The position numbers and the translations under genes were made by a program. Of a stretch of DNA of 64,000 nucleotides, positions 26,313 to 35,548 are shown one piece after another (positions within the stretch are counted from its first letter, which is position 1; the number at the start of each line of letters is the position of its first letter). The notes beneath the pieces are model-generated. The model was not told the origin of the DNA and did not search any database. It saw nothing but the letters and a program-made list of their open reading frames with translations. The stretch is from Enterococcus sp. HY326 (lineage in GTDB: Bacteria > Bacillota > Bacilli > Lactobacillales > Enterococcaceae): positions 124,001-188,000 of the forward strand of contig NZ_JANLGQ010000001.1 in the NCBI RefSeq assembly GCF_026157065.1. Direction: 5' to 3'.

Positions 26313-26324
26313 TGTGTGCACACA
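26313..26324. promoter_or_regulatory. 12-bp perfect palindrome, candidate activator site
   Basis: TGTGTGCACACA, about 51 bases upstream of the -24 element and just after the regulator's stop codon. It is a candidate upstream activating sequence for the LevR-type protein. Such sites are usually somewhat further upstream, so this is tentative. Confidence 0.35.
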
Positions 26325-26332
26325 CTAACAAA

Positions 26333-29053
26333 TTACTGCACACTGTAGATTTTATGTGCGTTGTCATGGGGATTAATTTGATTATTGCGGATCATTTGGA
26401 CAATAAACGCTACCTCGTCATCTGGAATAATCACAGAATGACTCTTTTCGACTGGTAATAAACTAGTTTTCAGCAGGTCCATTTCCAAACGATTCTCTTT
26501 AATAAATTTAGACAATTCTTTAAATTTTCGGGATGATTGTCCTTTTTTCAAACTGTTAATCATAAAAGCAATATGGATAATAATGCCCGCTGTGACTTCC
26601 GGCTCCAATAAGGCATGCAGCTCGGATTCAACATGCTGCAAATTCAGCTGCAAGGTTCTGACTAAAGCCGGTAGCATCTCAACTTGATCCAATTCCTTAC
26701 TCAAGGTCTGGACAATTTTATCTGTTGGAATTTCATCGCTGACCATCCGTTTTAAGACCGCTAATTTATCATCATTAAAAATGTCATAGGCGGAGAAGAA
26801 AGGAATATTTTGATAATCGACATCCACTGTCCCAGCAATTGCCTTAATCTCGTATTTATCCAGCAAACCGTCAATGTGCTTGCGGAACATCCGCTTTTCA
26901 ATAAACTGCATCTGAATCAATTCAACTTGATTGGTATCAATGACCGGCTCGATGCGCTGATACAGTCTGGCCGCGACACCCTCACCAGTAAAGCAAGTAA
27001 CAATAACAGCTTTCTTCTTCGGCTCCAATTCTTCTTCAAGAAATTGTTCTCGGACCATCATTTCAAAGGAGACTTGAATATTTTGATACATGTCTTCTAA
27101 GCTGCGACCGGAAATCGCCATTCGCAAGGCTTCTAGCACAATCATCGTACTAGTCATTGAAATCGCCTTGGTAGGAATGCCAGTTTCTTCAAAAATTAGG
27201 CTGCCAAAAGAATTCAATGACCCCATATCCGTTAATAGCAAAATGCCATTGGAAAAATGTTCCTGATTGTTTTTAATGTATTTACTCAGCTGATTGTACA
27301 TATTTTGGACTTCCATCGTTAGCGGCATATTAAAGGCCTTGCCGGTGGTGGTGCCCAGTAAATCCTGCGCTGTCTCCAACATACTGCTAGCTGTTGTGCT
27401 GCCGTGCATTAGTAAAATCACAGCCACTGGATTTTCTTTGAAGGGTTGTTTTTCATCCACATCAATTGCTAAAAACATACTTAAGAAACCAATTTCATCA
27501 AAAGGAATCTCAATATCTTCGCTGTCTTCAATTAAATTGGATAAGTCAATTGCCACTTTAAATTCATTATTGTAGTCTTTACGGATATTATTTAAATCGG
27601 GATGGACAATCATATGACCATCTTTAATCCGCTCTAAGGTGCTATGTAGATGCAAGGCCAGAGCAAAACGGGTTTGTTCATTATAATGACGATTCAGACG
27701 CTCTTCTGCAATGTCATAGAGCTGATTGGTCAAGGCCCAAATATTATCAGGAATTAATTCTTTATGGATGCTGGCCTTTGCCAATTCTTCTACATAAGTT
27801 TCAAAGTAAGCATCAACATCTTTGGCAATCAACGTCTCTAAGTCAACTGTCTCAATGCCGTCTTCCGTTAGTGATGAATACTTTTCTTCAATATCATTAT
27901 AGACCTGCATGTTTCGCTCAGGATCTTGAGACCAGACCACTTCAGCAGTCCCTGGTTCAAAGGTTAGGTATTGGCTTTTATTCCCAAAGAAACGTTCGAC
28001 ACTTTCGGGAATCTCTTTAATTTTCAATAGGCCTTTTTGAACCTGCAATGATAGATCTTTTTGACGAATCGTTAAATCCCGCTCACCATGTGTTCGATAA
28101 TGCAAAAAAGATTTGGCACAGACTAATTTCAAATCTCGTTTAACCTGACCGATGTTCCCCTCAGCATCATAGAGCATAAAGGCCAAGACAGCATCTTTTT
28201 CAACAACAATCCGCTGATTCAGTCGAAAAGCCTCCTGTTTAATAAAGCGGGTGATGATGCTGTAGCGCTCATCAATAGAACGACTCGCTAAATTTGGGAG
28301 GGTGATAGCCATTGGAATGCGGCGGTTAAAGGTTGTCAAAAAACTGTCGGATGATTCAGTCGTCGCTCCAATAATTTGCACAGAAGCTTCATATGTTTGA
28401 CTGCTTTCCCCTAGAGGTCGGTAAATGCCCTTGTCAATAAAGGTAAACAGCATTTCTTGTCCTTCTGGTGGCAGCCGATGAATCTCATCTAAAAATAAAA
28501 TCCCACCATCCGCTGCTGCCATTAACCCGGGGCTATCCTCACCCGCTCCGGTATATGCACCTTTGCGAATACCAAAAATATGGCCGAAAAGAAGCTGCGG
28601 ATTTTGGGCATAATCAGCACAGTTAAAGGAGATAAAGGGCGCATCTGCTGGCAAAGTTCCTGATTCTACGGCGAATGAATACATACATTCCGCAAACATC
28701 GACTTACCAGTGCCAGTTTCGCCAAAAATAATCGTATGTAACCCCCGCGGCGGATATAAAATCGCCGCTTTAGCCTGTTGAATGGAGACTTTTAATGAAT
28801 CATTTTCTCCAACTAAATTGGTAAATGTCATCTCAGCAGAATTATCGACATGGACCTGAGTTTCTGAATTTAAACTGCTATAGACAACTGGCCGGCCAGA
28901 GGATTTTGTAATTTTATGTTCTTTATAAAGATCGCTTAAATAACGACTGGCACTGCTGCGGTCAATCTGCAGTAGGTCGGCTAAAGCCGTGGCTGTCAAG
29001 CCGGTTGGTTTATCCTGTAAGACTTTTAGAATATCATCTTTTCGTGACTTCAT
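26333..29053 (-). CDS. LevR-family sigma-54-dependent transcriptional activator
   Basis: 906 residues. Domains in order: an N-terminal helix-turn-helix (ILKVLQDKPTGLTATALADL, about 1-60); an AAA+ domain (about 90-330) with Walker A GETGTGKS, the sigma-54 contact loop GAYTGA and Walker B ILFLDEIHR; PRD1 (about 430-540); an EIIA-Man-like domain with ILLMHGSTTASSM (about 555-680); a IIB-like part (VIVTCFTGEGVAARL); and PRD2 at the C terminus. It drives the adjacent PTS operon, with PTS phosphorylation controlling activity. The first PRD histidines (LALHLHSTLERI, IIIHIAFMI) are present. The second appear replaced (GFLSMFLAI, AFIVQMI). The ATG at 29053 has GGGGGG upstream. Confidence 0.93.
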   Translation of the reverse strand: MKSRKDDILKVLQDKPTGLTATALADLLQIDRSSASRYLSDLYKEHKITKSSGRPVVYSSLNSETQVHVDNSAEMTFTNLVGENDSLKVSIQQAKAAILYPPRGLHTIIFGETGTGKSMFAECMYSFAVESGTLPADAPFISFNCADYAQNPQLLFGHIFGIRKGAYTGAGEDSPGLMAAADGGILFLDEIHRLPPEGQEMLFTFIDKGIYRPLGESSQTYEASVQIIGATTESSDSFLTTFNRRIPMAITLPNLASRSIDERYSIITRFIKQEAFRLNQRIVVEKDAVLAFMLYDAEGNIGQVKRDLKLVCAKSFLHYRTHGERDLTIRQKDLSLQVQKGLLKIKEIPESVERFFGNKSQYLTFEPGTAEVVWSQDPERNMQVYNDIEEKYSSLTEDGIETVDLETLIAKDVDAYFETYVEELAKASIHKELIPDNIWALTNQLYDIAEERLNRHYNEQTRFALALHLHSTLERIKDGHMIVHPDLNNIRKDYNNEFKVAIDLSNLIEDSEDIEIPFDEIGFLSMFLAIDVDEKQPFKENPVAVILLMHGSTTASSMLETAQDLLGTTTGKAFNMPLTMEVQNMYNQLSKYIKNNQEHFSNGILLLTDMGSLNSFGSLIFEETGIPTKAISMTSTMIVLEALRMAISGRSLEDMYQNIQVSFEMMVREQFLEEELEPKKKAVIVTCFTGEGVAARLYQRIEPVIDTNQVELIQMQFIEKRMFRKHIDGLLDKYEIKAIAGTVDVDYQNIPFFSAYDIFNDDKLAVLKRMVSDEIPTDKIVQTLSKELDQVEMLPALVRTLQLNLQHVESELHALLEPEVTAGIIIHIAFMINSLKKGQSSRKFKELSKFIKENRLEMDLLKTSLLPVEKSHSVIIPDDEVAFIVQMIRNNQINPHDNAHKIYSVQ

Positions 29054-29148
29054 CGAATCCCCCCTATCAGAAAACGATCCCCCTTCATCATAACACAAAG
29101 TTATTTTGAAATGTCCTTCCGCTTGAGAAATGTAATAAAAAACAACGG

Positions 29149-30348
29149 TTACTTAAGTTTACGAACTTTTTTTCGACCCTTATTTATTCCTTTTTGATTA
29201 TTTTTTTTGTTTTGTTCGCTTCTTTGCTTATTTTCTGCAGAAGCTTCGTGATGCAGAGCTGCTCCGTAAAGAAAAATTTCTTGACCTTCAACGCCAACGC
29301 TTTTAAGCAAACGTTGATAGTCTCTGAAATTCCCCTCATGGACAAAGGTAATCACCTGGCCTTTTTTTCCCATGCGACCAGTCCGGCCAGCGCGATGTAG
29401 ATAGCTTTCCTCACTTGTTGGAATATCGTAGTTTATCACCAGTGGAAGGTTTTCGATATCCAGCCCTCTAGCGGCTAAATCTGTTGTGAGTAACAAGGTT
29501 AGCTGTTGTTTTTTAAAGTTTTCAATGGCGGCTTTTCGCAATAATTTATTTTGGTCAGAGGCTAAAGATGCCACCGGAAGCTGCCGATAAAGGAGTTTTT
29601 CTTCGGCATCGCCCAGATCGCTAAGCTCGTTGAAAAAAACTAAGCTTTGCATCTCAGAGACATTTGCCAACCTTCGTAATTCTTCGCCTCTTTTTCTTGG
29701 CGTAACTTTTAAATAATAATGTTCCAGACCGCTAGTTGATTGATCATTCTGGCTGACATCAATAATTTGAATATCCGGCCGCAACTCTTTGACCTCAGCA
29801 ATCACCTTTTGACCGGTAGCCGAAAAGAAAGCAAATTGACTTTGCTGATTGACAGTCTTGATAATTTGTTGAGGCAGCACTTCTCCTAAAAGCTGATCAG
29901 CTTCATCAAAAATCAAGGTTTGAATTTGATGAGCTTTTATTTTTTTTTGCTTGATTAATTCTAACACCCGTCCCGGCGTTCCCACCAAGACTTCGGGCCG
30001 TTCTTTAAGCTTGTCAATCTGTCGCTTGACATTGGCACCGCCGATTACAGCCTGAGTCTTTAACCCGAGGGCTTCACCCCACTCTTTGGCCACCTCAAAA
30101 ACCTGTATGCTTAATTCCTGAGATGAGGTTAAAATCAATAGCTGCATTCCTTGACCAGTTGTTACTTTTTGCAATGATGGTAATAAATACGCCAAAGTTT
30201 TGCCTGAGCCTGTCGGGGAGATTCCCAAAAGATTTTGGCCCGCTTTCAATGGATGATAGGTCTGACTTTGGATGATGGATGGTTCGCTAAAGCCCTTTTG
30301 TTGCCAAAGGGCTTGCCATTTTTCTGGTAATTCTGTAATAAAACTCAT
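29149..30348 (-). CDS. DEAD-box RNA helicase
   Basis: 399-residue ATP-dependent RNA helicase. The standard motifs are in order: GFSEPSIIQSQ (Q motif), SPTGSGKT (motif I), GTPGR, DEADQLL (II), FFSATG (III), LAARGLDIENLP and HRAGRTGRMGKKG (VI). The C-terminal tail is lysine- and asparagine-rich (RSEQNKKNNQKGINKGRKK), as in CshA/CshB-like proteins acting in RNA decay or ribosome assembly at low temperature. It is a stand-alone gene, and which paralogue it is cannot be decided without comparison. Confidence 0.9.
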   Translation of the reverse strand: MSFITELPEKWQALWQQKGFSEPSIIQSQTYHPLKAGQNLLGISPTGSGKTLAYLLPSLQKVTTGQGMQLLILTSSQELSIQVFEVAKEWGEALGLKTQAVIGGANVKRQIDKLKERPEVLVGTPGRVLELIKQKKIKAHQIQTLIFDEADQLLGEVLPQQIIKTVNQQSQFAFFSATGQKVIAEVKELRPDIQIIDVSQNDQSTSGLEHYYLKVTPRKRGEELRRLANVSEMQSLVFFNELSDLGDAEEKLLYRQLPVASLASDQNKLLRKAAIENFKKQQLTLLLTTDLAARGLDIENLPLVINYDIPTSEESYLHRAGRTGRMGKKGQVITFVHEGNFRDYQRLLKSVGVEGQEIFLYGAALHHEASAENKQRSEQNKKNNQKGINKGRKKVRKLK

Positions 30349-30408
30349 TTATTTTCCTCGTTCTTACTTTTTAGTCACATCAATTGGCTAGATAAAAATT
30401 TCAAACTA

Positions 30409-31404
30409 TTATTTATCAGCATCAAAGGTGATATTTGCTTGCTTTCTTAAGGCGTAGATGACTTCGTTGACATTGCGGGCTAATTCAACCCATTCTTGAT
30501 AGGCTTCTCCCAAATCAGGATCACTAGGATTTTGAATGACTTTTGCAAAATCAGTCGCCTGATCAAACATCGGCAATTTTTCTCCTTGATCAAATAAAAC
30601 TGTCGTTTTTTTAGTAGTACGATGATAAAACTCCGCTTTTTCAAAGGCGCTGACGCCGCTTAAAATCAGCGTGCCATCTTCAAAATAGATTTCAGAAGGC
30701 AAAAAGGAATCACCAATTTTACCAGTTTGCAATGCGACATCGAAATCTTCATAGCGCAAGACGCCTAGGCCCAAGCCATCGACACCAGTCGAAATTTTTT
30801 GCGCAAAATAATACTGGCTGCGGGGCATCCCAAACCAGCCTAAAGCGGCATAGACTAAGTACACTCCTAAATCCATAATGGCGCCGCCAGAAAAATGTGG
30901 TGAAAAGATATTTGGCTCTTCCCCGTCTAAAACAGCGTCATAGCGGGAAGAATATTTCATATATGTGAAGCTAGCACCAATTACCTGTTTGTCACAAAGA
31001 TAATCGACAATTTTCTTAAAACCAGCCTCGTGGATATTGCGGGCCGCTTCAAAGAAAAAGACCCGTTTTTGATTGGCCAACTGAATTATTTCCGCCATCT
31101 CATCTGGCGTTGAAAAAGCCGGTTTTTCTACAATTACATTTTTGCCAGCCAGAATAGCTGCCCGTGCCTGTTCAAAATGCAGGCTGTTTGGTGAGGCGAT
31201 GTAGACTGTGTCTAAGTGTTCAAGTTCAAAAAAAGTTTTTAAATCCGTTGCAATCTCGACATCGCTGAAATCTTCAACAAATTTTTGAGCGGTCTCTAGC
31301 TTACGGGAATAAACAGCAGTCAATTCATATTCCCCTGTGGCTAGCGCTGCATTGATAAAGACCCGGGTAATCCAATTGGTACCAATAACACCTAAGTTAA
31401 TCAT
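30409..31404 (-). CDS. Gfo/Idh/MocA-family oxidoreductase
   Basis: 331-residue NAD(P)-dependent dehydrogenase. The N-terminal Rossmann fold starts LGVIGTNWITRVFINAAL. The catalytic lysine lies in VEKPAF (about residue 94). The C-terminal alpha/beta domain includes GGAIMDLGVYLVYAALGWFG. Family members act on sugars, inositol or related polyols. The substrate is not evident, and no transporter lies next to it. It is followed after about 20 bases by the sfsA gene upstream on the same strand, so the two may share a transcript. Confidence 0.85.
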   Translation of the reverse strand: MINLGVIGTNWITRVFINAALATGEYELTAVYSRKLETAQKFVEDFSDVEIATDLKTFFELEHLDTVYIASPNSLHFEQARAAILAGKNVIVEKPAFSTPDEMAEIIQLANQKRVFFFEAARNIHEAGFKKIVDYLCDKQVIGASFTYMKYSSRYDAVLDGEEPNIFSPHFSGGAIMDLGVYLVYAALGWFGMPRSQYYFAQKISTGVDGLGLGVLRYEDFDVALQTGKIGDSFLPSEIYFEDGTLILSGVSAFEKAEFYHRTTKKTTVLFDQGEKLPMFDQATDFAKVIQNPSDPDLGEAYQEWVELARNVNEVIYALRKQANITFDADK

Positions 31405-31425
31405 CTGAACTTCCTCTTTTCTTTT

Positions 31426-32148
31426 TTAATTAGGATCAATAAATGAAAAATCTAAATCAAAAGGAATGACTTCCTTTAAAGTCACCTCAGTGGGGCTTAC
31501 CTGACAATTATATGCCAAAACCTGAAGGCCCGCTTCAATAGCCTCAGCAAAGGCATTCCGCAAAGCTGGCTGCATGGCTGTATGAATCGTTGCCACTTTA
31601 ACCGGTTGAAATTCGACAACAAAAATGACAAAGCTGCGATACCCTTCAGCTAAAATAGCCGTCAATTCAGAAACGTGTTTTAAGCCCCGCAATGTCGGGG
31701 CATCTGGAAAGGCCGCTACACCAAAATTTTCCAGTGTCACGCCTTTGACCTCAATAAAAAATTTTTCGCCGGCTGTCGTTTCGCCATAAAAATCAAATTT
31801 TGAATGCAGATGCTTGACCTCAGGCTTAATCAGATTAATTTTGCCTGTCACTTGCGGCAAATGAATCTGACCATTTTTTAAGCCCTCCGCTACTAATTTA
31901 TTGGGTAGCTGACTGTCAATATTAATCCAAAAATCAGCCTTTTTCACCGCAATCAAATCATACTTAGTTTTGCGGGCAGGATTAGCTTGATAGCTAATGG
32001 CTACCAGTGCGTTGTCCATTAATAACTCCGTGCCCCGTCCGGTATTTTTCACATGGACAATCACCAGCTCATCTTCTAATAAACACTCGGCAATAAAGCG
32101 ATTGATCCTGCGGACAAATCGAGCTAAATAAATATTTTGATACTCCAT
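31426..32148 (-). CDS. sfsA: SfsA (sugar fermentation stimulation) homologue
   Basis: 240 residues, the normal SfsA size. An N-terminal OB-like part (ARFVRRINRFIAECLL, HVKNTGRGTELLMDNALVAI) is followed by a nuclease-like half with KFDFYGE and FFIEVKGVTLE carrying D and E-x-K residues. The protein binds DNA in E. coli and is proposed to influence maltose-gene expression. The true role is unsettled, and the restriction-endonuclease-like core is a family observation. It is divergent from the small exported protein gene. Confidence 0.9.
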   Translation of the reverse strand: MEYQNIYLARFVRRINRFIAECLLEDELVIVHVKNTGRGTELLMDNALVAISYQANPARKTKYDLIAVKKADFWINIDSQLPNKLVAEGLKNGQIHLPQVTGKINLIKPEVKHLHSKFDFYGETTAGEKFFIEVKGVTLENFGVAAFPDAPTLRGLKHVSELTAILAEGYRSFVIFVVEFQPVKVATIHTAMQPALRNAFAEAIEAGLQVLAYNCQVSPTEVTLKEVIPFDLDFSFIDPN

Positions 32149-32330
32149 TTTTTCACCTGCTTCTTTAGCATCTTACCATAATTTATGGGCTTTCACTATC
32201 GTTTTCAGTGGAACAATATTCACGCTAAGTAACAGAAACCTTACAAGTTTTTTACAGAAAAGAATTCCGCTATCATCTATGTCAGAATCGTGGTACTCTA
32301 TTTTTGAAAAGGAAAAAAAGGTGGATAACA

Positions 32331-32693
32331 ATGAGAAAAAAATGGCCTCTAGTATTAGGTGCGTCTCTTCTGACCGGATTGGTTGGCTTAGCAACTTTTC
32401 CAAAAAAAGCCCCTAAGACGGAAGATGATGTCTTAAACAGCTATGTTGGTAACTGGCAGTTTAGTGATCACCGAAAGCAGTCCCACAGTTTGAAAATTGA
32501 ATCGACATTTTCCATCACGATTGATGATAAACTTTTAAAAGCAGTCTTAATCGAATTGACCAAGGAAAAATTGGTTTTACGGGATGAGTATGGTTACCAT
32601 ATCGTTGTTCAGCTCTTAAGCGACGGACAAGCAACTTTATATGATGAGGCAGAAGATAGAGTTATTGAGTTGCAACTGGAGAATAATAAATAA
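32331..32693 (+). CDS. Small exported or membrane-anchored protein (DUF4828-like)
   Basis: 120 residues. The N terminus has basic residues then a hydrophobic stretch, WPLVLGASLLTGLVGLATF, consistent with a signal anchor. The rest is a beta-rich domain with VGNWQFSD, LVLRDEYGYHIVVQLL and ATLYDEAEDRVIELQLE, recalling DUF4828 proteins of lactobacillales. The ATG at 32331 has AAGGTGG 7 bases upstream and is preferred over the TTG at 32304. No function is known. The gene is alone and ends in a strong terminator. Confidence 0.65.
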   Translation: MRKKWPLVLGASLLTGLVGLATFPKKAPKTEDDVLNSYVGNWQFSDHRKQSHSLKIESTFSITIDDKLLKAVLIELTKEKLVLRDEYGYHIVVQLLSDGQATLYDEAEDRVIELQLENNK

Positions 32694-32697
32694 AATT

Positions 32698-32746
32698 AAA
32701 ATAGCTAAGTTAGTCGTCTTAAAAAAGGACTAACTTAGCTATTTTT
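32698..32746 (+). terminator. Terminator of the DUF4828-like gene
   Basis: An 18-bp stem, AAAATAGCTAAGTTAGTC with its complement, then a T-run. Confidence 0.88.
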
Positions 32747-32770
32747 GCATCTGTTTCTTGCTGACGGATT

Positions 32771-32825
32771 AAGAAAAAACAAAATAACCTCTGCAAAAAA
32801 AATTAATGGCTATTTTGCAGAGGTT
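32771..32825 (-). terminator. Terminator of the histidine operon
   Basis: A perfect 13-bp stem (AACCTCTGCAAAA / TTTTGCAGAGGTT). On the minus strand it is followed by a T-rich stretch. It lies just after hisE. Confidence 0.85.
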
Positions 32826-32833
32826 TATTATTT

Positions 32834-33145
32834 CTATAATTCATCAATTGTTTTACGATCTTCTGTCTTACTCAGCTTTCCTTGACGGCTAGTCAATTCT
32901 GCTGAAATATCTGCCATGCTAACCCCTTGATTCACTAGTAGAACCAACAAATGATAGATTAAATCAGCTGATTCATACACTAATTCTTCGTTATTATTTT
33001 TTGCGGCAATAATAACTTCGGTGCTTTCTTCGCCGACTTTTTTTAAAATTTTATCCAAGCCTTTATCAAAAAGGTAATTGGTATAAGAACCGTCTTTTGG
33101 TTGATTTTTGCGGTCTAGTATTTCTTGATATAAATCGTCAATCAT
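32834..33145 (-). CDS. hisE: Phosphoribosyl-ATP pyrophosphatase HisE
   Basis: 103-residue MazG-fold enzyme hydrolysing PR-ATP to PR-AMP, the second step of histidine synthesis. The metal-binding pattern appears in KVGEESTEVIIAAKN (E-E-x-x-E) and ESADLIYHLLVLL. It is separate from HisI, as in many firmicutes, and is the last gene of the operon, 14 bases after hisI. The end region KLSKTEDRKTIDEL is slightly longer than some homologues but unremarkable. Confidence 0.93.
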   Translation of the reverse strand: MIDDLYQEILDRKNQPKDGSYTNYLFDKGLDKILKKVGEESTEVIIAAKNNNEELVYESADLIYHLLVLLVNQGVSMADISAELTSRQGKLSKTEDRKTIDEL

Positions 33146-33159
33146 GCGTGTTGCCCCCT

Positions 33160-33483
33160 CTAGTTTTCAAAATTAGGACTTTCAATCGGCGTGAAAAAAC
33201 AGCTGTGGGCGCCGGTATGACAAGCCGGACCGGTTTGATCAACATAAACTAAGAGTGTATCTTGATCACAATCCAAAAACATTTTTTTTACTCGTTGTAA
33301 ATGTCCGCTAGTCTCGCCTTTTTTCCACAGTTGATTTCTGGAGCGGGAGAAAAACCAAGTATAACCGCTCGCCAAAGTTTTTTGGTAACTTTCCTCATTC
33401 ATATAAGCCAGCATCAGCACCTCTTGTGTCGTCTCCTCCACAACAATTGCCGGCACTAACCCTTTAGAAAAATCTGGAATCAT
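33160..33483 (-). CDS. hisI: Phosphoribosyl-AMP cyclohydrolase HisI
   Basis: 107-residue zinc- and magnesium-dependent cyclohydrolase opening the purine ring of PR-AMP. The hallmarks are [44 protein letters not shown] and the cysteine-bearing [13 protein letters not shown] near the end. Its ATG overlaps the hisF stop (ATGA), which shows translational coupling. It is free-standing, not fused to HisE. Confidence 0.94.
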   Translation of the reverse strand: MIPDFSKGLVPAIVVEETTQEVLMLAYMNEESYQKTLASGYTWFFSRSRNQLWKKGETSGHLQRVKKMFLDCDQDTLLVYVDQTGPACHTGAHSCFFTPIESPNFEN

Positions 33484-34235
33484 TTTCGCACCTCCACATG
33501 ATGTTCCGCTAATAAAGCCTTGACTTCCGGCACCTTAACTTCACCGTAATGGAAGATACTAGCAGCTAAAGCGGCGGTCACCGGTGTCTTTTCAAAGACC
33601 TCTAAAATATCTTGACTGCTACCACAGCCCCCTGAGGCAATCACCGGAACACTCACCGCTTCAGCGATTACTTGGTTCAATGGTAAATCATAGCCCGCTT
33701 TCGTACCATCAGCATCCATACTTGTAAGCAGAATTTCACCTGCGCCTAGCTCGACAGCTTTTTTGGCCCATTCCAAAGCATCCAAGCCAGTATCTTCACG
33801 ACCACCTCTAACAAAAACATGCCAGCCGTCACCAACTTTTTTAGCATCGATGGCAACTACAATACATTGATTGCCAAATTTTTCAGCACCGGCAGAAATT
33901 AATGCCGGTTTGGCGATGGCTGCAGAATTTAAAGAAATTTTATCAGCACCGGCCTTTAGCATTTCCTGCATATCTTCTACGGAGCGAATGCCGCCGCCGA
34001 CTGTCAAGGGAATAAAAACTTCTGCAGCTGTTCGTTCGACAACCTCCACCATGGTTTTTCTTTCATCGCTGGTGGCGGTAATATCTAAGAAAACCAATTC
34101 ATCTGCCCCTTGCTCATTATAAGCTCGAGCCACTTCCACTGGATCGCCGACATCCGTTAAATTAACAAAATTAACCCCTTTGACCACTCGTCCGTCTGTA
34201 ACATCCAGACAAGGAATAATTCGTTTAGCTAACAT
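33480..34235 (-). CDS. hisF: Imidazole glycerol phosphate synthase subunit HisF
   Basis: 251-residue TIM-barrel cyclase subunit that, with HisH, makes IGP and AICAR. The catalytic aspartates lie in [15 protein letters not shown] and VVAIDAKKV. Phosphate-binding glycines appear in VGGGIRS and IASGGCGS. The ATG at 34235 has GGAGG 6 bases upstream and begins the conserved [11 protein letters not shown]. The longer open frame upstream overlaps hisA and is not used. Confidence 0.95.
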   Translation of the reverse strand: MLAKRIIPCLDVTDGRVVKGVNFVNLTDVGDPVEVARAYNEQGADELVFLDITATSDERKTMVEVVERTAAEVFIPLTVGGGIRSVEDMQEMLKAGADKISLNSAAIAKPALISAGAEKFGNQCIVVAIDAKKVGDGWHVFVRGGREDTGLDALEWAKKAVELGAGEILLTSMDADGTKAGYDLPLNQVIAEAVSVPVIASGGCGSSQDILEVFEKTPVTAALAASIFHYGEVKVPEVKALLAEHHVEVRK

Positions 34236-34944
34236 TTTGCACCTCCAGCATTTCCTCCAAACTGACCTTGCCGCTGTAATAAGCTTTGCCGACAATCGCA
34301 CCAGCCAAATGTAACTGAGCCAAATCAAACAAGTCCTGTTGGCTAGCCACTCCGCCAGAGGCGATAATTTTGACGGCAGGTACAGCTTTTTGCAAAGCTT
34401 GATAGTCTGCTAATGTTGGGCCAGCTAATGTTCCATCTTTACTAATATCTGTGTAAATTATCGTTTTGACACCCATCGCTGCCATCTCTTTTGCTAAGGT
34501 TAGGTAATCAGTTTGACTAACCTCTAGCCAACCGCTTACTGCTACTTTGCCATTTTTGGCGTCGATGCCGACAGCGATTTTTTCTTCGAATAATTCAACA
34601 GCTTCCCGCACCAGCTCAGGCTGACTTAAAGCAGCGGAGCCGATAATTACTCGGCTGACACCTAAACTTAAATACTCTTCAATTTGGGCCAAGGTGCGGA
34701 TACCACCGCCGATTTCTACCTGTAAACCTAAATTTAAAATACCTTTGATAATATCTGCATTGACTGCCCTACCAGCCAAGGCACCGTCTAAGTCGACGAC
34801 ATGAATAAATTGAAAGCCAGCTTTGGCAAAAATTTCGGCTTGAGCTATTGGATCTGGATGAACGACGGTTTTTTGCTCAAAATCACCTTGGACTAAACGG
34901 ACAGCTTGACCGTCACGGATATCAATTGCGGGTAATACTTGCAT
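34225..34944 (-). CDS. hisA: Phosphoribosylformimino-AICAR-phosphate isomerase HisA
   Basis: 239-residue TIM-barrel isomerase converting ProFAR to PRFAR. It has the acid/base aspartates in [17 protein letters not shown] and [13 protein letters not shown], with GGGIR and ASGGV phosphate loops. The ATG at 34944 has GGAGG 9 bases before it and begins MQVLPAID. It overlaps the end of hisH and the start of hisF by a few bases, giving tight coupling of the hisHAF segment. Confidence 0.95.
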   Translation of the reverse strand: MQVLPAIDIRDGQAVRLVQGDFEQKTVVHPDPIAQAEIFAKAGFQFIHVVDLDGALAGRAVNADIIKGILNLGLQVEIGGGIRTLAQIEEYLSLGVSRVIIGSAALSQPELVREAVELFEEKIAVGIDAKNGKVAVSGWLEVSQTDYLTLAKEMAAMGVKTIIYTDISKDGTLAGPTLADYQALQKAVPAVKIIASGGVASQQDLFDLAQLHLAGAIVGKAYYSGKVSLEEMLEVQNVS

Positions 34945-35548
34945 GATCAACGACCTCCTTAAAGCCTTTTAATAATGTCATCCCAGCTTCACCGCTTTTT
35001 TCTGGGTGGAATTGGGCCCCATAGACATTGCCCTTTGAAATCACAGCCGGCACTTTTAAGGAATATTGTGCCAGCCCATCAATATATTCTGGCTCACAAT
35101 CGGCATAATAGGAGTGTACAAAATAAAAATATTCATCAGCGATTTCTTTAGTCAATGCATTCTCTTGGGTGACCATCAACTGATTCCATCCCATATGGGG
35201 AACCGGAAAAGCTTTTTCCTCTGGAAGCTTTTCACAGATTCCCGGAATAAAGCCTAAGCCATCATGATAGCCGTATTCCATGCTGCCTTCTAAAAGCAGC
35301 TGCATCCCTAAACAAACACCCAGTAAGGGAATGCCTCTTTCAACCGCTTCATTTAAAACTGAAATCAAATTTCGCTGCTTTAATTGTTCCATCGCTAAAG
35401 CATATGCGCCAACTCCCGGTAAGATCAAGCCATCAGCCGCTAAAATATCTGCCGCTTGATCGCTAATCTGACTTTCTAAACCGATAAAATCTAAGGCCTT
35501 TTGCACATTGCGGGTATTGCCCGTATCATAGTCGACAATAATAATCAT
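34922..35548 (-). CDS. hisH: Imidazole glycerol phosphate synthase glutaminase HisH
   Basis: 208-residue class I glutamine amidotransferase providing ammonia to HisF. The triad cysteine is in GVCLGMQLLLEGS (about residue 79), and the histidine and glutamate are in AQFHPEKSG (about residues 182-184). It starts IIIVDYDTGNTRNVQKAL. hisH is directly between hisB and hisA, the usual order in firmicute his operons, and it ends inside the hisA reading frame. Confidence 0.95.
   Translation of the reverse strand: MIIIVDYDTGNTRNVQKALDFIGLESQISDQAADILAADGLILPGVGAYALAMEQLKQRNLISVLNEAVERGIPLLGVCLGMQLLLEGSMEYGYHDGLGFIPGICEKLPEEKAFPVPHMGWNQLMVTQENALTKEIADEYFYFVHSYYADCEPEYIDGLAQYSLKVPAVISKGNVYGAQFHPEKSGEAGMTLLKGFKEVVDHASITRN

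Noticed and set aside
32173-32403. 76-codon minus-strand open frame near the DUF4828-like gene
   Set aside because: Overlaps the start of the plus-strand gene antisense, has an uneven composition and no ribosome-binding site.
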